Positions 1 to 8,414 of a DNA stretch of 64,000 bases are shown piece by piece. This DNA comes from Thalassobius sp002708925. Its GTDB lineage: Bacteria; Pseudomonadota; Alphaproteobacteria; Rhodobacterales; Rhodobacteraceae. The stretch spans positions 434,001 through 498,000 of the forward strand of contig NZ_JBNAGJ010000001.1 in NCBI RefSeq assembly GCF_049803795.1, written 5' to 3'. Position 1 is the stretch's first letter, and the number at the start of each line of letters is the position of its first letter. A program made the translations under genes and the position numbers. The notes under the pieces are model-generated. The model was not told where the DNA came from. It searched no databases and was given only the letters and a program-made list of their open reading frames with translations.

Positions 1-482
1 GGGCCCAGCGGCAGCCCGCGGCTGAAGCGCTGTTCATAGAGTTCCTTGTTGCGCGCCACCTGCACGACCATGGAATCCGACAGCGCGTTCACGACGGACG
101 CGCCAACCCCGTGCAGACCGCCCGAGGTCTGATAGGCCTTGCCGCTGAATTTGCCGCCCGCGTGCAGGGTGCACAGGATCACCTCTAGCGCGGATTTGCC
201 GGGGAATTTGGGGTGCGGATCAATCGGGATGCCGCGGCCGTTGTCGCGGACGGTCAGGCTGTAATCTGCGTGCAGTTCCACCTCGATCCGTGTGGCGTGA
301 CCGGCGACGGCCTCGTCCATCGAGTTGTCCAGAATTTCCGCCACCATATGGTGCAGCGCGCGTTCATCCGTGCCGCCGATATACATGCCGGGGCGTTTGC
401 GCACGGGCTCCAGCCCCTCCAGCACCTCAATCGAGGAGGCGTCATAGGTCTCGGGCTGGGTGCCATCAATGAGGTCGGTCAT
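1..482 (-). CDS. parE: DNA topoisomerase IV subunit B, N-terminal part (cut by window edge)
   Basis: Type IIA topoisomerase ATPase subunit; with ParC it decatenates daughter chromosomes. The minus-strand frame begins at an ATG at 482 and stays open to base 1, giving about 160 residues of the GHKL ATPase domain. Visible motifs are KRPGMYIGG followed by TDERALHH, the ATP-lid region DNGRGIPIDPHPK, and a GGLHGVGASVVNALS stretch. The TDERALHH version points to ParE; GyrB usually has a DTDDGSGLHH-type sequence there. The rest, including the Toprim domain, lies outside the window. The 226 bases between this start and the next gene hold divergent promoters that I cannot place exactly. Confidence 0.93.
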   Translation of the reverse strand, partial: MTDLIDGTQPETYDASSIEVLEGLEPVRKRPGMYIGGTDERALHHMVAEILDNSMDEAVAGHATRIEVELHADYSLTVRDNGRGIPIDPHPKFPGKSALEVILCTLHAGGKFSGKAYQTSGGLHGVGASVVNALSDSMVVQVARNKELYEQRFSRGLPLG

Positions 483-708
483 CGGCTGCTCTTTTTGGTT
501 CTGATTGGGACAGGATCATAGTCAAGCGCAGCCCCCGCGAAAAGCCCATTCCGTTCTTTCGGAAGGCGGGCAATGCAAGATATGAGGGAGTGGGCATGTC
601 CTGAAATCCCCCAGGGTAGAAAATCGGGCCATAATTTTGACCCAAACTGTGCTAGAATACCCCCTGTCGCGCGAAAGTATTGGTGAACCGTTTTTCAGAG
701 GTTAATTC

Positions 709-1401
709 ATGTCCGATCCGAATGCGCCGAAAAAAGCCGCAGTCAAACCTGTGGTTCCTCGGAAACCCACCCCGCGCTGGAGCCCGCAGCTGGGCGCGCA
801 AGTGCCTGATTTCCGGGTGGAAACAACACGCGGAACATTGAACTTTCGCCCATGGGCCTCTGGCAGCTGGGCCTATGTCTTTGCGTTTCCGTCAACCTTT
901 GCCTCGGTCTGTTCCACCGAATTGATCGCCTTTGCCGGGCAAAGCGCCGCGTTTCAGGCGCTGGGGGTCAAGGTGATGGGAATCACGCCCGCGCCGCTGA
1001 AGGAAACGCTGGAATGGGTGCTGGATCTGGAAAAGGTGTTTGGGCTGGATATTCCCTTTCCCGTTGCGGCGGATCAGGGGGGCGATGTGCTGCGCCATCT
1101 GGGGCTGGCCGAGGGGGCCTATCTGACCTCGCGTCCCAGCATGATCGTGGACGGGGCAAACCAGCTGCGCATGTTCGCCGCGTATCCGGCACGGATGGGC
1201 CGCTCGACCTCCGAAATCCTGCGCTGTCTGGAGGGGCTGAAGGATGCGGATTACTCGGGTCTGGCGATCCCCGCCGATTGGCATCCGGGCGAGGATCTGG
1301 TCGCGCCCAAGGGGGTGGACGCTGCCGAAATGCAGCGCGTTTTCGGCGATGACTGGAGCAAGGTCAGCGATTACCTGCTGGTGGCGCATATCAAAGAGTA
1401 A
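709..1401 (+). CDS. Peroxiredoxin of the AhpC/TSA superfamily
   Basis: Thiol peroxidase expected to reduce H2O2 or organic peroxides in the cytoplasm. The 230-residue protein has a thioredoxin-like fold signature with the peroxidatic cysteine at about residue 68 in PSTFASVCSTEL, which matches the P-x3-T-x2-C-T/S-x-E-L consensus. No second conserved Cys with a resolving-cysteine context is evident, and the C-terminal extension (residues about 150-230) resembles 1-Cys (Prx6-like) enzymes. A short basic, Pro-rich N-terminus precedes the domain. An AGAGG Shine-Dalgarno lies just upstream of the ATG. It is monocistronic and divergent from parE. Its electron donor cannot be told from sequence. Confidence 0.88.
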   Translation: MSDPNAPKKAAVKPVVPRKPTPRWSPQLGAQVPDFRVETTRGTLNFRPWASGSWAYVFAFPSTFASVCSTELIAFAGQSAAFQALGVKVMGITPAPLKETLEWVLDLEKVFGLDIPFPVAADQGGDVLRHLGLAEGAYLTSRPSMIVDGANQLRMFAAYPARMGRSTSEILRCLEGLKDADYSGLAIPADWHPGEDLVAPKGVDAAEMQRVFGDDWSKVSDYLLVAHIKE

Positions 1402-1496
1402 CACCCGTCAGGCCGGTCAAAACCGCCGTTTCGGTGTCGTTTTCAGGCGGGACCGGGGGCAGGGCGCGCGCCACGCTACCCCCGAGGAGGCGCGCA

Positions 1497-2147
1497 ATGG
1501 AAAACAGGGTAAAGGACCAGCCCGACTGGCTGTATCTGCTGCGGGAATATTATGAGATGTACCGCTTTTTGCCTGCGGGCGGATCCAGGGCGATCCGCAG
1601 CCATCAAAAACAGGTCCGCGAGGCGATCAGCCGGTTGATGAAATCCAATCCGGTGCTGCGCGAGTCCCGCCCGGCGCAATTGCCGGTCACCGCGCATCTG
1701 CGCCGCGCGCTGGACGAAGGGCGCACGGCCGCGCTGGCTCCGGTTGCGCGGGCGCTGGATGCGGTGCGCGGCAATCTGCATTGGGAATATGGCTATGATC
1801 GGGTGCCCAGGGGGCTGGCGCGGTCCTATGGCTATGCCGAGATTGCCGGGCCGAACGGGCCGGTGCCGTCTGCGGACGTGATTTTGGGGCTGGTGCTGTT
1901 TGCGCCCGGCTGCACCTATCCGGCCCATGCCCATCCGGGCATCACCGAAAGCTATATCTGCCTGTCCGGCTCGGTATCGGAGAACGATTACGGGGTCTAT
2001 GCGCCGGGGTCGTCCATCTATAATCCGCCGGGGCACGCGCATCGGATCACCGTGTCCGATCTGGAGCCGGCGCTGCTGGCCTATGCCTGGGTGGGAGCGC
2101 CCGAGGTGTTGCTGGGCAATAAGATGGTTCTGGGCAGGCCGCGCTAG
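1497..2147 (+). CDS. dddL: Cupin-type dimethylsulfoniopropionate lyase, DddL-like
   Basis: Predicted DMSP lyase, cleaving dimethylsulfoniopropionate to dimethylsulfide and acrylate. The 216-residue protein has an N-terminal helical part (DWLYLLREYYEMYR, then GGSRAIRSHQKQVREA) that I associate with DddL, and a C-terminal single-domain cupin. Candidate metal ligands are H144, H146 and E151 (HAHPGITESY), with Y153 and a later histidine in PPGHAHRI (H180/H182). The ATG at 1497 is chosen over an upstream in-frame start because a GAGGAGG Shine-Dalgarno sits 6 nt before it. The adjacent genes (peroxiredoxin, GNAT) are not known DMSP genes. DddQ or another cupin lyase is the alternative; the length and N-terminal part favour DddL. 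Confidence 0.8.
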   Translation: MENRVKDQPDWLYLLREYYEMYRFLPAGGSRAIRSHQKQVREAISRLMKSNPVLRESRPAQLPVTAHLRRALDEGRTAALAPVARALDAVRGNLHWEYGYDRVPRGLARSYGYAEIAGPNGPVPSADVILGLVLFAPGCTYPAHAHPGITESYICLSGSVSENDYGVYAPGSSIYNPPGHAHRITVSDLEPALLAYAWVGAPEVLLGNKMVLGRPR

Positions 2148-2623
2148 GCAGGCAAGGTCTCGGTCCGGAATTTCTCAAAGCGCTGACCTTCGAAAGTGAC
2201 GGGCCCCAGCGGCGTTGCGCCCAGCCGCGCCAGCCCGCGCAGATGCCGCCGCGAGGGGGGCAGCAGAAAGGTCACATAGGGGATCTGCGGATGCTGGCGC
2301 GCAAAACTCAGGGCCTGCCGCGTGATCGCCATCCCGGCACCGAAATGCGCGGCCCGCAGGACCAGGCCGAAGTCCCACGCGCTGCCCTCTTTTTGGAACC
2401 CGCCCCAGCCAACATAGTCGCGCCCCTTGTAAATCGCCCAGTGTCCCAGCCCGTCGCGTTGCCAGCGGGTCTCTTTTGCGGCGACAAAGGCCCGCGCGTC
2501 GGCGTGATCCCATAGCCCGGACAGCAGCGGCAAATGTACCCGCACGCGGGGGTCATTCATCTGCTGCACCAGTGTCTGGGGGGGAACCTGGGTCAGGCGG
2601 GCAAAGTCATAGGTCTCGGGCAT
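2148..2623 (-). CDS. GNAT-family N-acetyltransferase (RimJ/RimL-like)
   Basis: A 159-residue protein with the general pattern of acetyl-CoA-dependent N-acetyltransferases that modify protein N-termini or small molecules. The N-terminal DPRVRVHLPLL segment and WAIYKGRDYVGWGGF resemble beta strands 2 to 4 of the fold. The glycine-rich acetyl-CoA loop is seen as FGAGMAITRQALSFA (RimJ-type enzymes typically have G-x-G/A-x-A). The substrate is not predictable. The gene is convergent with the DMSP lyase gene (no gap) and is followed on the same strand by the hydrolase gene upstream of it. Confidence 0.7.
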
Positions 2624-2676
2624 CGGGTCACAGGCTGTTTTCCTCTCATTGGCCCTGCGGCGCGGTCAAAGGCCAG

Positions 2677-3558
2677 TCACGTTCGCGTGTCCAGCCAGGT
2701 CCGGATGATTTCGGCCACAGTGCCGGGCTGCTGATGGGCCAGCCAGTGATCGGCATCGGGCACCTGAACGCGGGTCAGATCGGGGCACCAGGATTCCAGC
2801 CCCTGGGTGGCTTCGGGCAGCAGCGCGGTGTCCTGCATTCCCCAGATCAGCAGATGCGGCATGGGCACCTGGAACTTGTCCGTAGGATAGGCGGGGGCCT
2901 TTATGGGCTGCCCCGGCGCGCCCAGTTTCAGCGGAGAGGCCCGATACCAGTTCAGCATCCCGCGCAGCCGACCGGGGCGGGCCCATTCGGTCTTGTAGGC
3001 GGCCAGCTTGTCTCCGGTCAGCCAGGACATGTCCATCTTGGCTGAAAAGACGCTCAGTAGGTGGCCGTAATCCTGCGCGGACAGCCGGTCCTCGGCCCCG
3101 TCGCGTTTCAACGTGTGCATGTATTGCGAGGCCAGCGTCTGTGCGCCTCCGGCGGCCATGGCGCGCTGGAACGGGCCGGGGTGGACGCCGTTCATCACGA
3201 TCAGCCGGTCCACCAGATGCGGCTGGAACATCGCCAGCCCATAGGCCACGGCCGAGCCCCAGTCATGCCCGATCACCGTGACCGGCCCGCCCCCCAGATG
3301 GGCGATCAGGGCGGTCATATCCCCCACCAGCTCAGAGCTTCGATAGGCCGAGACCTGGGGCGGGGCCCAGCTTTGGCCATACCCGCGCTGATCCGGCGCG
3401 ATACAGTGAAACTGTGGGGCCAGACGCCCGGCCAGTTCGGCCCAGGCGCCTGCGTATTCGGGAAACCCGTGCAGAAACAACAGAACGGGCCTGCCCGCAT
3501 GGCCCCATTCCAGATAATGAAACGACCGCCCGTTCAGCTCTATGTGATGGCTGTGCAT
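2677..3558 (-). CDS. Alpha/beta hydrolase, epoxide-hydrolase-like
   Basis: A 293-residue single-domain alpha/beta hydrolase. The HGFPE oxyanion motif is at residues 30-34, the nucleophile elbow is GHDWGS with Asp99 as nucleophile, and a C-terminal DADHWL supplies the general-base His271. An Asp nucleophile rather than Ser indicates an epoxide hydrolase or haloalkane dehalogenase type reaction through a covalent ester intermediate; HGFPE plus a cap region favours epoxide hydrolase. No signal peptide is seen, so it should be cytoplasmic. It is transcribed toward the GNAT gene with a 53-nt gap and may be co-transcribed with it. The physiological substrate is unknown. Confidence 0.8.
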   Translation of the reverse strand: MHSHHIELNGRSFHYLEWGHAGRPVLLFLHGFPEYAGAWAELAGRLAPQFHCIAPDQRGYGQSWAPPQVSAYRSSELVGDMTALIAHLGGGPVTVIGHDWGSAVAYGLAMFQPHLVDRLIVMNGVHPGPFQRAMAAGGAQTLASQYMHTLKRDGAEDRLSAQDYGHLLSVFSAKMDMSWLTGDKLAAYKTEWARPGRLRGMLNWYRASPLKLGAPGQPIKAPAYPTDKFQVPMPHLLIWGMQDTALLPEATQGLESWCPDLTRVQVPDADHWLAHQQPGTVAEIIRTWLDTRT

Positions 3559-3796
3559 ATGTGTCCTCCTGTCCCTGTGGGCAGCCTAGCAGTGCGGCCT
3601 GCCGCTTCAAAGCCGCCCGCAGCGTCACGATTCGCAGCCCGCGTGCGGGCGGCGGGGACGGCCGTGCCTGTGACGCCGGAAAAGGGGGGGTATCCCGACG
3701 TCAAGGCCGGGAAATGCACCGGGTTCTTGATGTCCATCAAAGAAGCTTGGGAAATCGGCGTGTATACCTCCGCGCGTATCACCAAAGGAGAAACGC

Positions 3797-4792
3797 ATGA
3801 CCGTGACGCCCACCGCCGCGAAGGCCAATTCTGTTTCCACTCCGGCCAAGAAACCTGCCGCTGCCGCCAGCGCGGCCCAGGCTCAGGCTCAGGCCCCGAG
3901 CCAGACCGCCGAAACTCCGGTCAATCCCGCGCAGCCCACTCCGGCTGACGTGCGCCGTGCCTTTGAAACGGGCGAGTACCCCTATCAGAAGAAAATGTCG
4001 CGCAGGGATTACGAGATTCAGAAGGCCAAATTGCAGGCCGAACTGCTGAAGGTGCAGCTGTGGGCGCAGGAAACGGGCCAGAAATTCGTGCTGCTGTTCG
4101 AGGGGCGCGATGCAGCCGGGAAGGGCGGCACGATCAAACGCTTTACCGAGCACCTGAACCCCCGGAATGCGCGCGTTGTGGCGCTGAACAAACCCACCGA
4201 CGAAGAGCGCGGCCAGTGGTATTTCCAGCGCTATATCGACCACCTGCCGACCGAGGGCGAGATCGTGCTCTATGACCGTTCGTGGTACAATCGCGCGGGT
4301 GTGGAACGTGTGATGGGCTTCTGCGAGCCGAACGATTATCTGGAATTCATGCGCCAGACCCCCGATCTGGAACGGATGCTGGTGCGCTCGGGGATCCGGT
4401 TCTACAAATACTGGTTCTCGGTCACCCGCGAGGAACAGTTGCGCCGCTTCAAATCGCGCGAGACCGACCCGCTGAAACAGTGGAAACTGTCGCCGATTGA
4501 CAAGGCATCCCTGGACAAATGGGACGACTATACCGAGGCCAAAGAGGCGATGTTCTTCTATACCGATACCGCCGATGCGCCCTGGATCGTGGTCAAGTCG
4601 AATGACAAGAAGCGCGCGCGCCTGAACTGTATGCTGCATTTCCTGTCAACTCTGGATTATCCGGGCAAGGATCTGTCCGTGGCCTGCGGGCCCGATCCGC
4701 TGATCGTGGGCGGGGCCAACCATGTGATCCACCGCTCGGATCACATTCTGGGCAGCGCCCTGCATCCCGATATGCGCAAGCCGCGCAGCTAA
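3797..4792 (+). CDS. ppk2: Polyphosphate kinase 2 (PPK2 family)
   Basis: PPK2 transfers phosphate between polyphosphate and nucleotides, usually favouring polyP-driven NDP to NTP synthesis. The 331-residue protein has a Walker A motif at about 103-112 (GRDAAGKGGT), a Walker B/lid region with D160 in VLYDRSWYNRAG, and the conserved TDEERGQWYFQRY segment between them. The C-terminal half (FKSRETDPLKQWKLSPID) is typical of the single-domain class. Residues 1 to about 50 form an Ala/Pro/Gln-rich low-complexity extension that is not part of the kinase fold. The start is supported by AAAGGAG upstream. Monocistronic. I am confident of the family; substrate preference (ADP or GDP) is not determined. 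Confidence 0.93.
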   Translation: MTVTPTAAKANSVSTPAKKPAAAASAAQAQAQAPSQTAETPVNPAQPTPADVRRAFETGEYPYQKKMSRRDYEIQKAKLQAELLKVQLWAQETGQKFVLLFEGRDAAGKGGTIKRFTEHLNPRNARVVALNKPTDEERGQWYFQRYIDHLPTEGEIVLYDRSWYNRAGVERVMGFCEPNDYLEFMRQTPDLERMLVRSGIRFYKYWFSVTREEQLRRFKSRETDPLKQWKLSPIDKASLDKWDDYTEAKEAMFFYTDTADAPWIVVKSNDKKRARLNCMLHFLSTLDYPGKDLSVACGPDPLIVGGANHVIHRSDHILGSALHPDMRKPRS

Positions 4793-4948
4793 GCGGATTT
4801 CCCAGCCAGCCCCGTTTGCGTGGGGCCAGCCAAAGGCCGCCGTCTCATTCCTGGGGCGGCGGTCTGGTTTTGGCGGGGTTTGGCCGGTGGGCGCAAAGCG
4901 GGCGTTTGCCGGGTTTTCACGCCGCAATGGCTGGGCTAGGACTGTGGC

Positions 4949-5578
4949 ATGAAAATTTTGCGCGCCTTTTCCCTTGCGGCCTGTCTGGCCCTTCCCGTGC
5001 CCGTCTGGGCGCATCCGCATGTGTTTGTGGACACCACATTGAAGGTGCTGACCGACGATCGGGGCCGCGTCTTCGCGATCGAGGTCACCTGGGTCTATGA
5101 TGAGCTGTTCTCGCTTCTGGTGCTTGAGGATATGCAACTGGACGGGGATTACGATGGGGTGCTGACAGCGGCAGAGCAGGCCCGTCTGGACGGGTTCGAC
5201 ATGAACTGGGATCCGGGGTTTGAGGGGGATCTTTATGTCCATGCAGCGGGGGCCGAGCTGGCTCTGAACCCGCCCGAGCCCTTGCAGACCCGTTTCGCGG
5301 ACGGCAAAATCACCACGCTGCACCGGCGCACCCTGGAACAGCCCGCAGAGCAGGTGCAAATTCAGGCGTATGATCCGTATTTCTACACGGCCTATGACCT
5401 GAAAGGCGGCGTGCTGGCCCCCGAAGGCTGCCTGGTGCGCGGTCTGACGGCCGATCTGGATGCGGCCTATGCCGAGGTCGAAAAAAAGATGTCCGAAAAA
5501 GCCTATGCCGAGGATGATTATCCGGCGGTTGGGGCCTCGTTTGCAGATACGTTCACGGTGACATGTCCAGAAAACTGA
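4949..5578 (+). CDS. DUF1007 periplasmic protein linked to nickel/cobalt export
   Basis: A 209-residue exported protein with a clear signal peptide (MKILRAFSLAACLALPVPVWA) cleaved before HPHVFVDT. The HPHVF start of the mature chain is a hallmark of DUF1007 and may bind metal. The family is normally encoded next to or fused with NicO/RcnA-type nickel-cobalt exporters, and here the stop overlaps the start of such an exporter by 16 nt, so translation is probably coupled. The EVTWVYDELFS segment and the EF-hand-like DGDYDGVLTAAEQ sequence are visible. Its biochemical role is not established; a periplasmic metal chaperone is an inference from context. Confidence 0.82.
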   Translation: MKILRAFSLAACLALPVPVWAHPHVFVDTTLKVLTDDRGRVFAIEVTWVYDELFSLLVLEDMQLDGDYDGVLTAAEQARLDGFDMNWDPGFEGDLYVHAAGAELALNPPEPLQTRFADGKITTLHRRTLEQPAEQVQIQAYDPYFYTAYDLKGGVLAPEGCLVRGLTADLDAAYAEVEKKMSEKAYAEDDYPAVGASFADTFTVTCPEN

Positions 5579-6573
5579 TGAATTTTCTGCCGCTTCTGGC
5601 GGTGGCGGGCATGGCGGCGCTGGCGCTGTGGCTGTGGCCGCTGGGCGGGATGGTCAGCGTCGAACGCTGGGCCGCGCAGGGCCAGCGCGAGATGCAGAAC
5701 GCCATGGCCGGGATGCTGCGGCGGCTGAAGGGCGGCGATCCTGCGGCGCTGTGGACGCTGTGGGGGCTGAGCTTTGCCTATGGGTTCTTTCACGCGGCGG
5801 GGCCGGGGCATGGCAAAGTCCTGATCGGAGGCTACGGGCTGGGCCGCCGCATCCCGGTGCTGCGGCTGTCGGGGCTGGCGGTGGCCTCGTCGCTGGCGCA
5901 GGCGGCGACGGCGGTGGGGATGGTCTATGCGGGGGTCTTTGTGCTGAACTGGACCCGTCAGCAGATGGTGGACACGGCCGAGCGCATTCTGGCCCCCGTC
6001 AGCTATGGGCTGATTGCGCTGATCGGGCTGTGGCTGCTGATCCGCGGCGCGCGGCGGCTGTGGGCGATGCGCGGGGCGGCGCGGGATGATCACCCGCATG
6101 AGCACGATCACGCCCATCATCACCCTCACGATCACGCCCACGATCACGCCCATCATCACCCTCACGATCACGCCCACGATCACGCGCATGATCACGTCCA
6201 TGATGAAACCTGCGGCTGCGGGCATAAACACGGCCCCTCGGCCGAAGAGGCGGCCAATGTGCACAGCCTGCGCGAGGCGCTGATCCTTGTCGGCTCGGTT
6301 GCGGTGCGGCCCTGCACCGGGGCGCTGTTCCTGCTGATTCTGACCTGGCGGATGGGGCTGGAATGGGTCGGCATTGCGGGGGCCTTTGCGATGGGTCTGG
6401 GGACGGCCTCGGTGACGGTGGCGGTGGCCGTTCTGGCGACGGTGTTCCGCGAAAGCAGCCTGGCCAGTGCCGATGCGCCGGCGATTCTGCGCTATGGGAT
6501 GCCGCTGCTTGAACTGATTGCCGGGGCGCTGGTGGTGGCGCTGTCTTTGCAACTGATGCTGCTGGCGCTTTAG
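5563..6573 (+). CDS. NicO/RcnA-type nickel/cobalt efflux transporter with His-rich loop
   Basis: Inner-membrane exporter of nickel and/or cobalt. The 336-residue protein has about six to seven hydrophobic segments and the NicO-family HAAGPGHGK motif in the N-terminal part. A long cytoplasmic or periplasmic loop between the third and fourth segments is dominated by His and Asp (about 35 residues of H/D/A/P) and ends with ETCGCGHKH, which should bind metal. The loop is encoded by a 36-bp tandem duplication, listed separately. The second half carries RPCTGALFLLILTWRMG, another family signature. Gene overlap with the DUF1007 gene supports a two-gene metal homeostasis unit. No metal-responsive regulator is adjacent. 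Confidence 0.9.
   Translation: MSRKLMNFLPLLAVAGMAALALWLWPLGGMVSVERWAAQGQREMQNAMAGMLRRLKGGDPAALWTLWGLSFAYGFFHAAGPGHGKVLIGGYGLGRRIPVLRLSGLAVASSLAQAATAVGMVYAGVFVLNWTRQQMVDTAERILAPVSYGLIALIGLWLLIRGARRLWAMRGAARDDHPHEHDHAHHHPHDHAHDHAHHHPHDHAHDHAHDHVHDETCGCGHKHGPSAEEAANVHSLREALILVGSVAVRPCTGALFLLILTWRMGLEWVGIAGAFAMGLGTASVTVAVAVLATVFRESSLASADAPAILRYGMPLLELIAGALVVALSLQLMLLAL
6115..6186 (+). repeat. 36-bp tandem duplication encoding His-rich metal-binding loop
   Basis: Two adjacent 36-nt units (6115-6150 and 6151-6186) are identical except at the last base. Each encodes HHHPHDHAHDHA. Shorter GATCACGCC-like units flank them on both sides, so the whole segment from about 6088 to 6205 is a degenerate repeat. 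The unit is a multiple of three, so gain or loss of a copy would change loop length without breaking the frame. This is a coding minisatellite, not a CRISPR. Confidence 0.9.
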
Positions 6574-6644
6574 CGCTACCGTAGTATTCCGGTGTCCACC
6601 GCGCGCGGCTTGCCACGCCTTGCGGCCAGCGATAGGCCAGACAC

Positions 6645-8015
6645 ATGACGACCACCCTGAGCTTTCGCCAACATGTGCGCGCCATTCTGGTGCTGGGTCT
6701 GCCGCTGGTCGGCAGCCATGTGGCGCAGTTTGGCATTTCGCTGATAGATGCGGTGATGCTGGGCTGGTACGATGTCGAGGCTTTGGCCGCGCAGGTGCTG
6801 GGCAGCACGCTGTTTTTCGTGCTGTTCATCATGGGCTCGGGGTTTGCCTGGGCGGTCATGCCCATGGTGGCCGAGGCCGAGGCAGCGGGCAATCACACCC
6901 AGGTGCGCCGCTTTGCCCGCATGTCCATGTGGATTTCGCTGCTGTTCGGCGTCGCGGTGATGCCGCTGATGATCTGGTCCGAGCCGGTCCTGCTGCTGCT
7001 GGGCCAGACCCCGCTGATGTCCGCCCTGGGGGCCGAGTATCTGGTGATCGCGGGCTGGGGCGTGTTTCCGGCGCTGATGGTGATGGTGCTGAAATCCTAT
7101 CTGGCCGCGCAGGAACGCACGCGGATCGTGCTGTGGGTGACGCTGGGGGCGATGCCGGTCAATGCGGTGATCAACTATGCGCTGATTTTCGGCAAATGGG
7201 GCGCGCCCGAGCTGGGGATAGCCGGGGCGGCGATTGCCTCGGTTGCGGTGCAGATGATGTCTTTTGTGTTGCTGGCGATCTATGCGGCGGTGGCCACGGC
7301 GCAGCATCAACTGTTTCAGCGCTTCTGGCGCCCCGATTGGGAGGCCTTCGGCAAGGTGTTCCGTCTGGGCTGGCCTATCGGCATCACCAACCTGGCCGAG
7401 GTGGGGCTGTTCGCGGCGGCCTCGACGATGATGGGCTGGCTGGGGGAAATCCCGCTGGCCGCGCATGGGATCGCGCTTCAGATTGCCTCTTTGACGTTCA
7501 TGGTGCATCTGGGCCTGTCCAATGCGGCCACGGTGCGGGCGGGGCGCGCGATGGGGCGGGCAGATATTGCCGGGCTGAGGCGCGGGGCGCAGGCGGTGCT
7601 GCTGATGTCGCTTTGCGTGGCGGTGGTGACGATCGGCGGGTTCCTGCTGCTGCCCGAGCCCCTGATGGGCCTGTTCCTGTCCCCCGGCGATCCGCAACGG
7701 GCCGAGGTGATCCACCTGGGCGTGCCCTTGTTGGCGGCGGCGGCGGTGTTTCAGCTGGCCGATGCGGCGCAGGTCATGGCGCTGGGGCTGCTGCGCGGGG
7801 TGCAGGATACACGTATCCCGATGGTGATTGCGGCGGTGGCCTATTGGGTGATCGGCGTGCCCGTCAGCTATGGGCTGGGCTTTGTGCTGGGCTGGCAGGG
7901 GCCGGGCGTGTGGATCGGCCTGGCGCTGGGGTTGTGCGTGGCTGCGGTGCTGCTGATGGCGCGGTTCTGGGGCCAGTCGCTGCCCCGGCTGGCGGTTCGG
8001 CCCCCGTCTGTCTAG
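6645..8015 (+). CDS. MATE-family multidrug/toxin efflux transporter
   Basis: A 456-residue, strongly hydrophobic protein with twelve predicted membrane segments in two similar halves, each beginning with the LGLPL/FRLGWPIGI-type sequence seen in MATE proteins. These inner-membrane transporters use Na+ or H+ gradients to export cationic drugs and metabolites (NorM/DinF relatives). The N-terminal LVLGLPLVGSHVAQFGISLIDAV and central WPIGITNLAEVGLFAAAS sequences are typical. The gene stands alone on the plus strand after the nickel exporter (71-nt gap) and overlaps the following convergent gene by 4 nt at the stop. Its substrate cannot be predicted. Confidence 0.9.
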   Translation: MTTTLSFRQHVRAILVLGLPLVGSHVAQFGISLIDAVMLGWYDVEALAAQVLGSTLFFVLFIMGSGFAWAVMPMVAEAEAAGNHTQVRRFARMSMWISLLFGVAVMPLMIWSEPVLLLLGQTPLMSALGAEYLVIAGWGVFPALMVMVLKSYLAAQERTRIVLWVTLGAMPVNAVINYALIFGKWGAPELGIAGAAIASVAVQMMSFVLLAIYAAVATAQHQLFQRFWRPDWEAFGKVFRLGWPIGITNLAEVGLFAAASTMMGWLGEIPLAAHGIALQIASLTFMVHLGLSNAATVRAGRAMGRADIAGLRRGAQAVLLMSLCVAVVTIGGFLLLPEPLMGLFLSPGDPQRAEVIHLGVPLLAAAAVFQLADAAQVMALGLLRGVQDTRIPMVIAAVAYWVIGVPVSYGLGFVLGWQGPGVWIGLALGLCVAAVLLMARFWGQSLPRLAVRPPSV

Positions 8016-8413
8016 TCCTTTTTGCTGAGCCGGTCGGCCTTGCGCCGGACAAGGACTCCGCGCAGATCGTGCATGGCCAGCAGCAAGGCATCGGTGACCC
8101 GGTCCAGCTGTTTATCCGTGGCCCGCGACTGCGCCCAATGCGCCGTCTGGTTCAGGTGATCGACGGTGCGCAGGATGTCCTCGACCTCGCGTTTGTTCAG
8201 GGTTTTCTGACGCTCGTCCATCCAGTCCTGAATTGCCCTGGTATCGGCGTCCGAAAGCACGCGGTCGCCCTGGGGGCGGATGTCTCCGTTGCGGATGTTG
8301 ACCGTGGCGATCTGATCCATGTCGATCCGGCGCTGGCGGTTTTCTGCATCCACGCGGAACACGAAGGCCCCGTTATCGCGGATACGAAAGAAATATTCGG
8401 GCAGATCGCTCAT
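8012..8413 (-). CDS. Conserved hypothetical protein
   Basis: A 133-residue soluble protein that I do not recognise as a named family. The first 50 residues look like short beta strands (PEYFFRIRDNGAFVFRVDAENRQRR); the remainder is helical and charged, with NQTAHWAQSRATDKQLDRVTDALL as a likely amphipathic helix. No cysteines, signal peptide or membrane segment. It lies one base from the end of the VOC gene upstream and probably forms a short operon with it and the aminotransferase gene. Its consistent coding bias and position between co-directional genes support it as real. Confidence 0.6.
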   Translation of the reverse strand: MSDLPEYFFRIRDNGAFVFRVDAENRQRRIDMDQIATVNIRNGDIRPQGDRVLSDADTRAIQDWMDERQKTLNKREVEDILRTVDHLNQTAHWAQSRATDKQLDRVTDALLLAMHDLRGVLVRRKADRLSKKD

Positions 8414-8414
8414 G

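Noticed and set aside
634..660. TTGACC and TAGAAT before the peroxiredoxin gene as a sigma-70 promoter
   Set aside because: The spacing is only about 10 nt, far from 17, so the two boxes do not form one promoter.
6088..6205. Repeated GATCACGCC units considered as CRISPR
   Set aside because: The units are contiguous, in frame and coding for the His-rich loop, with no spacers.
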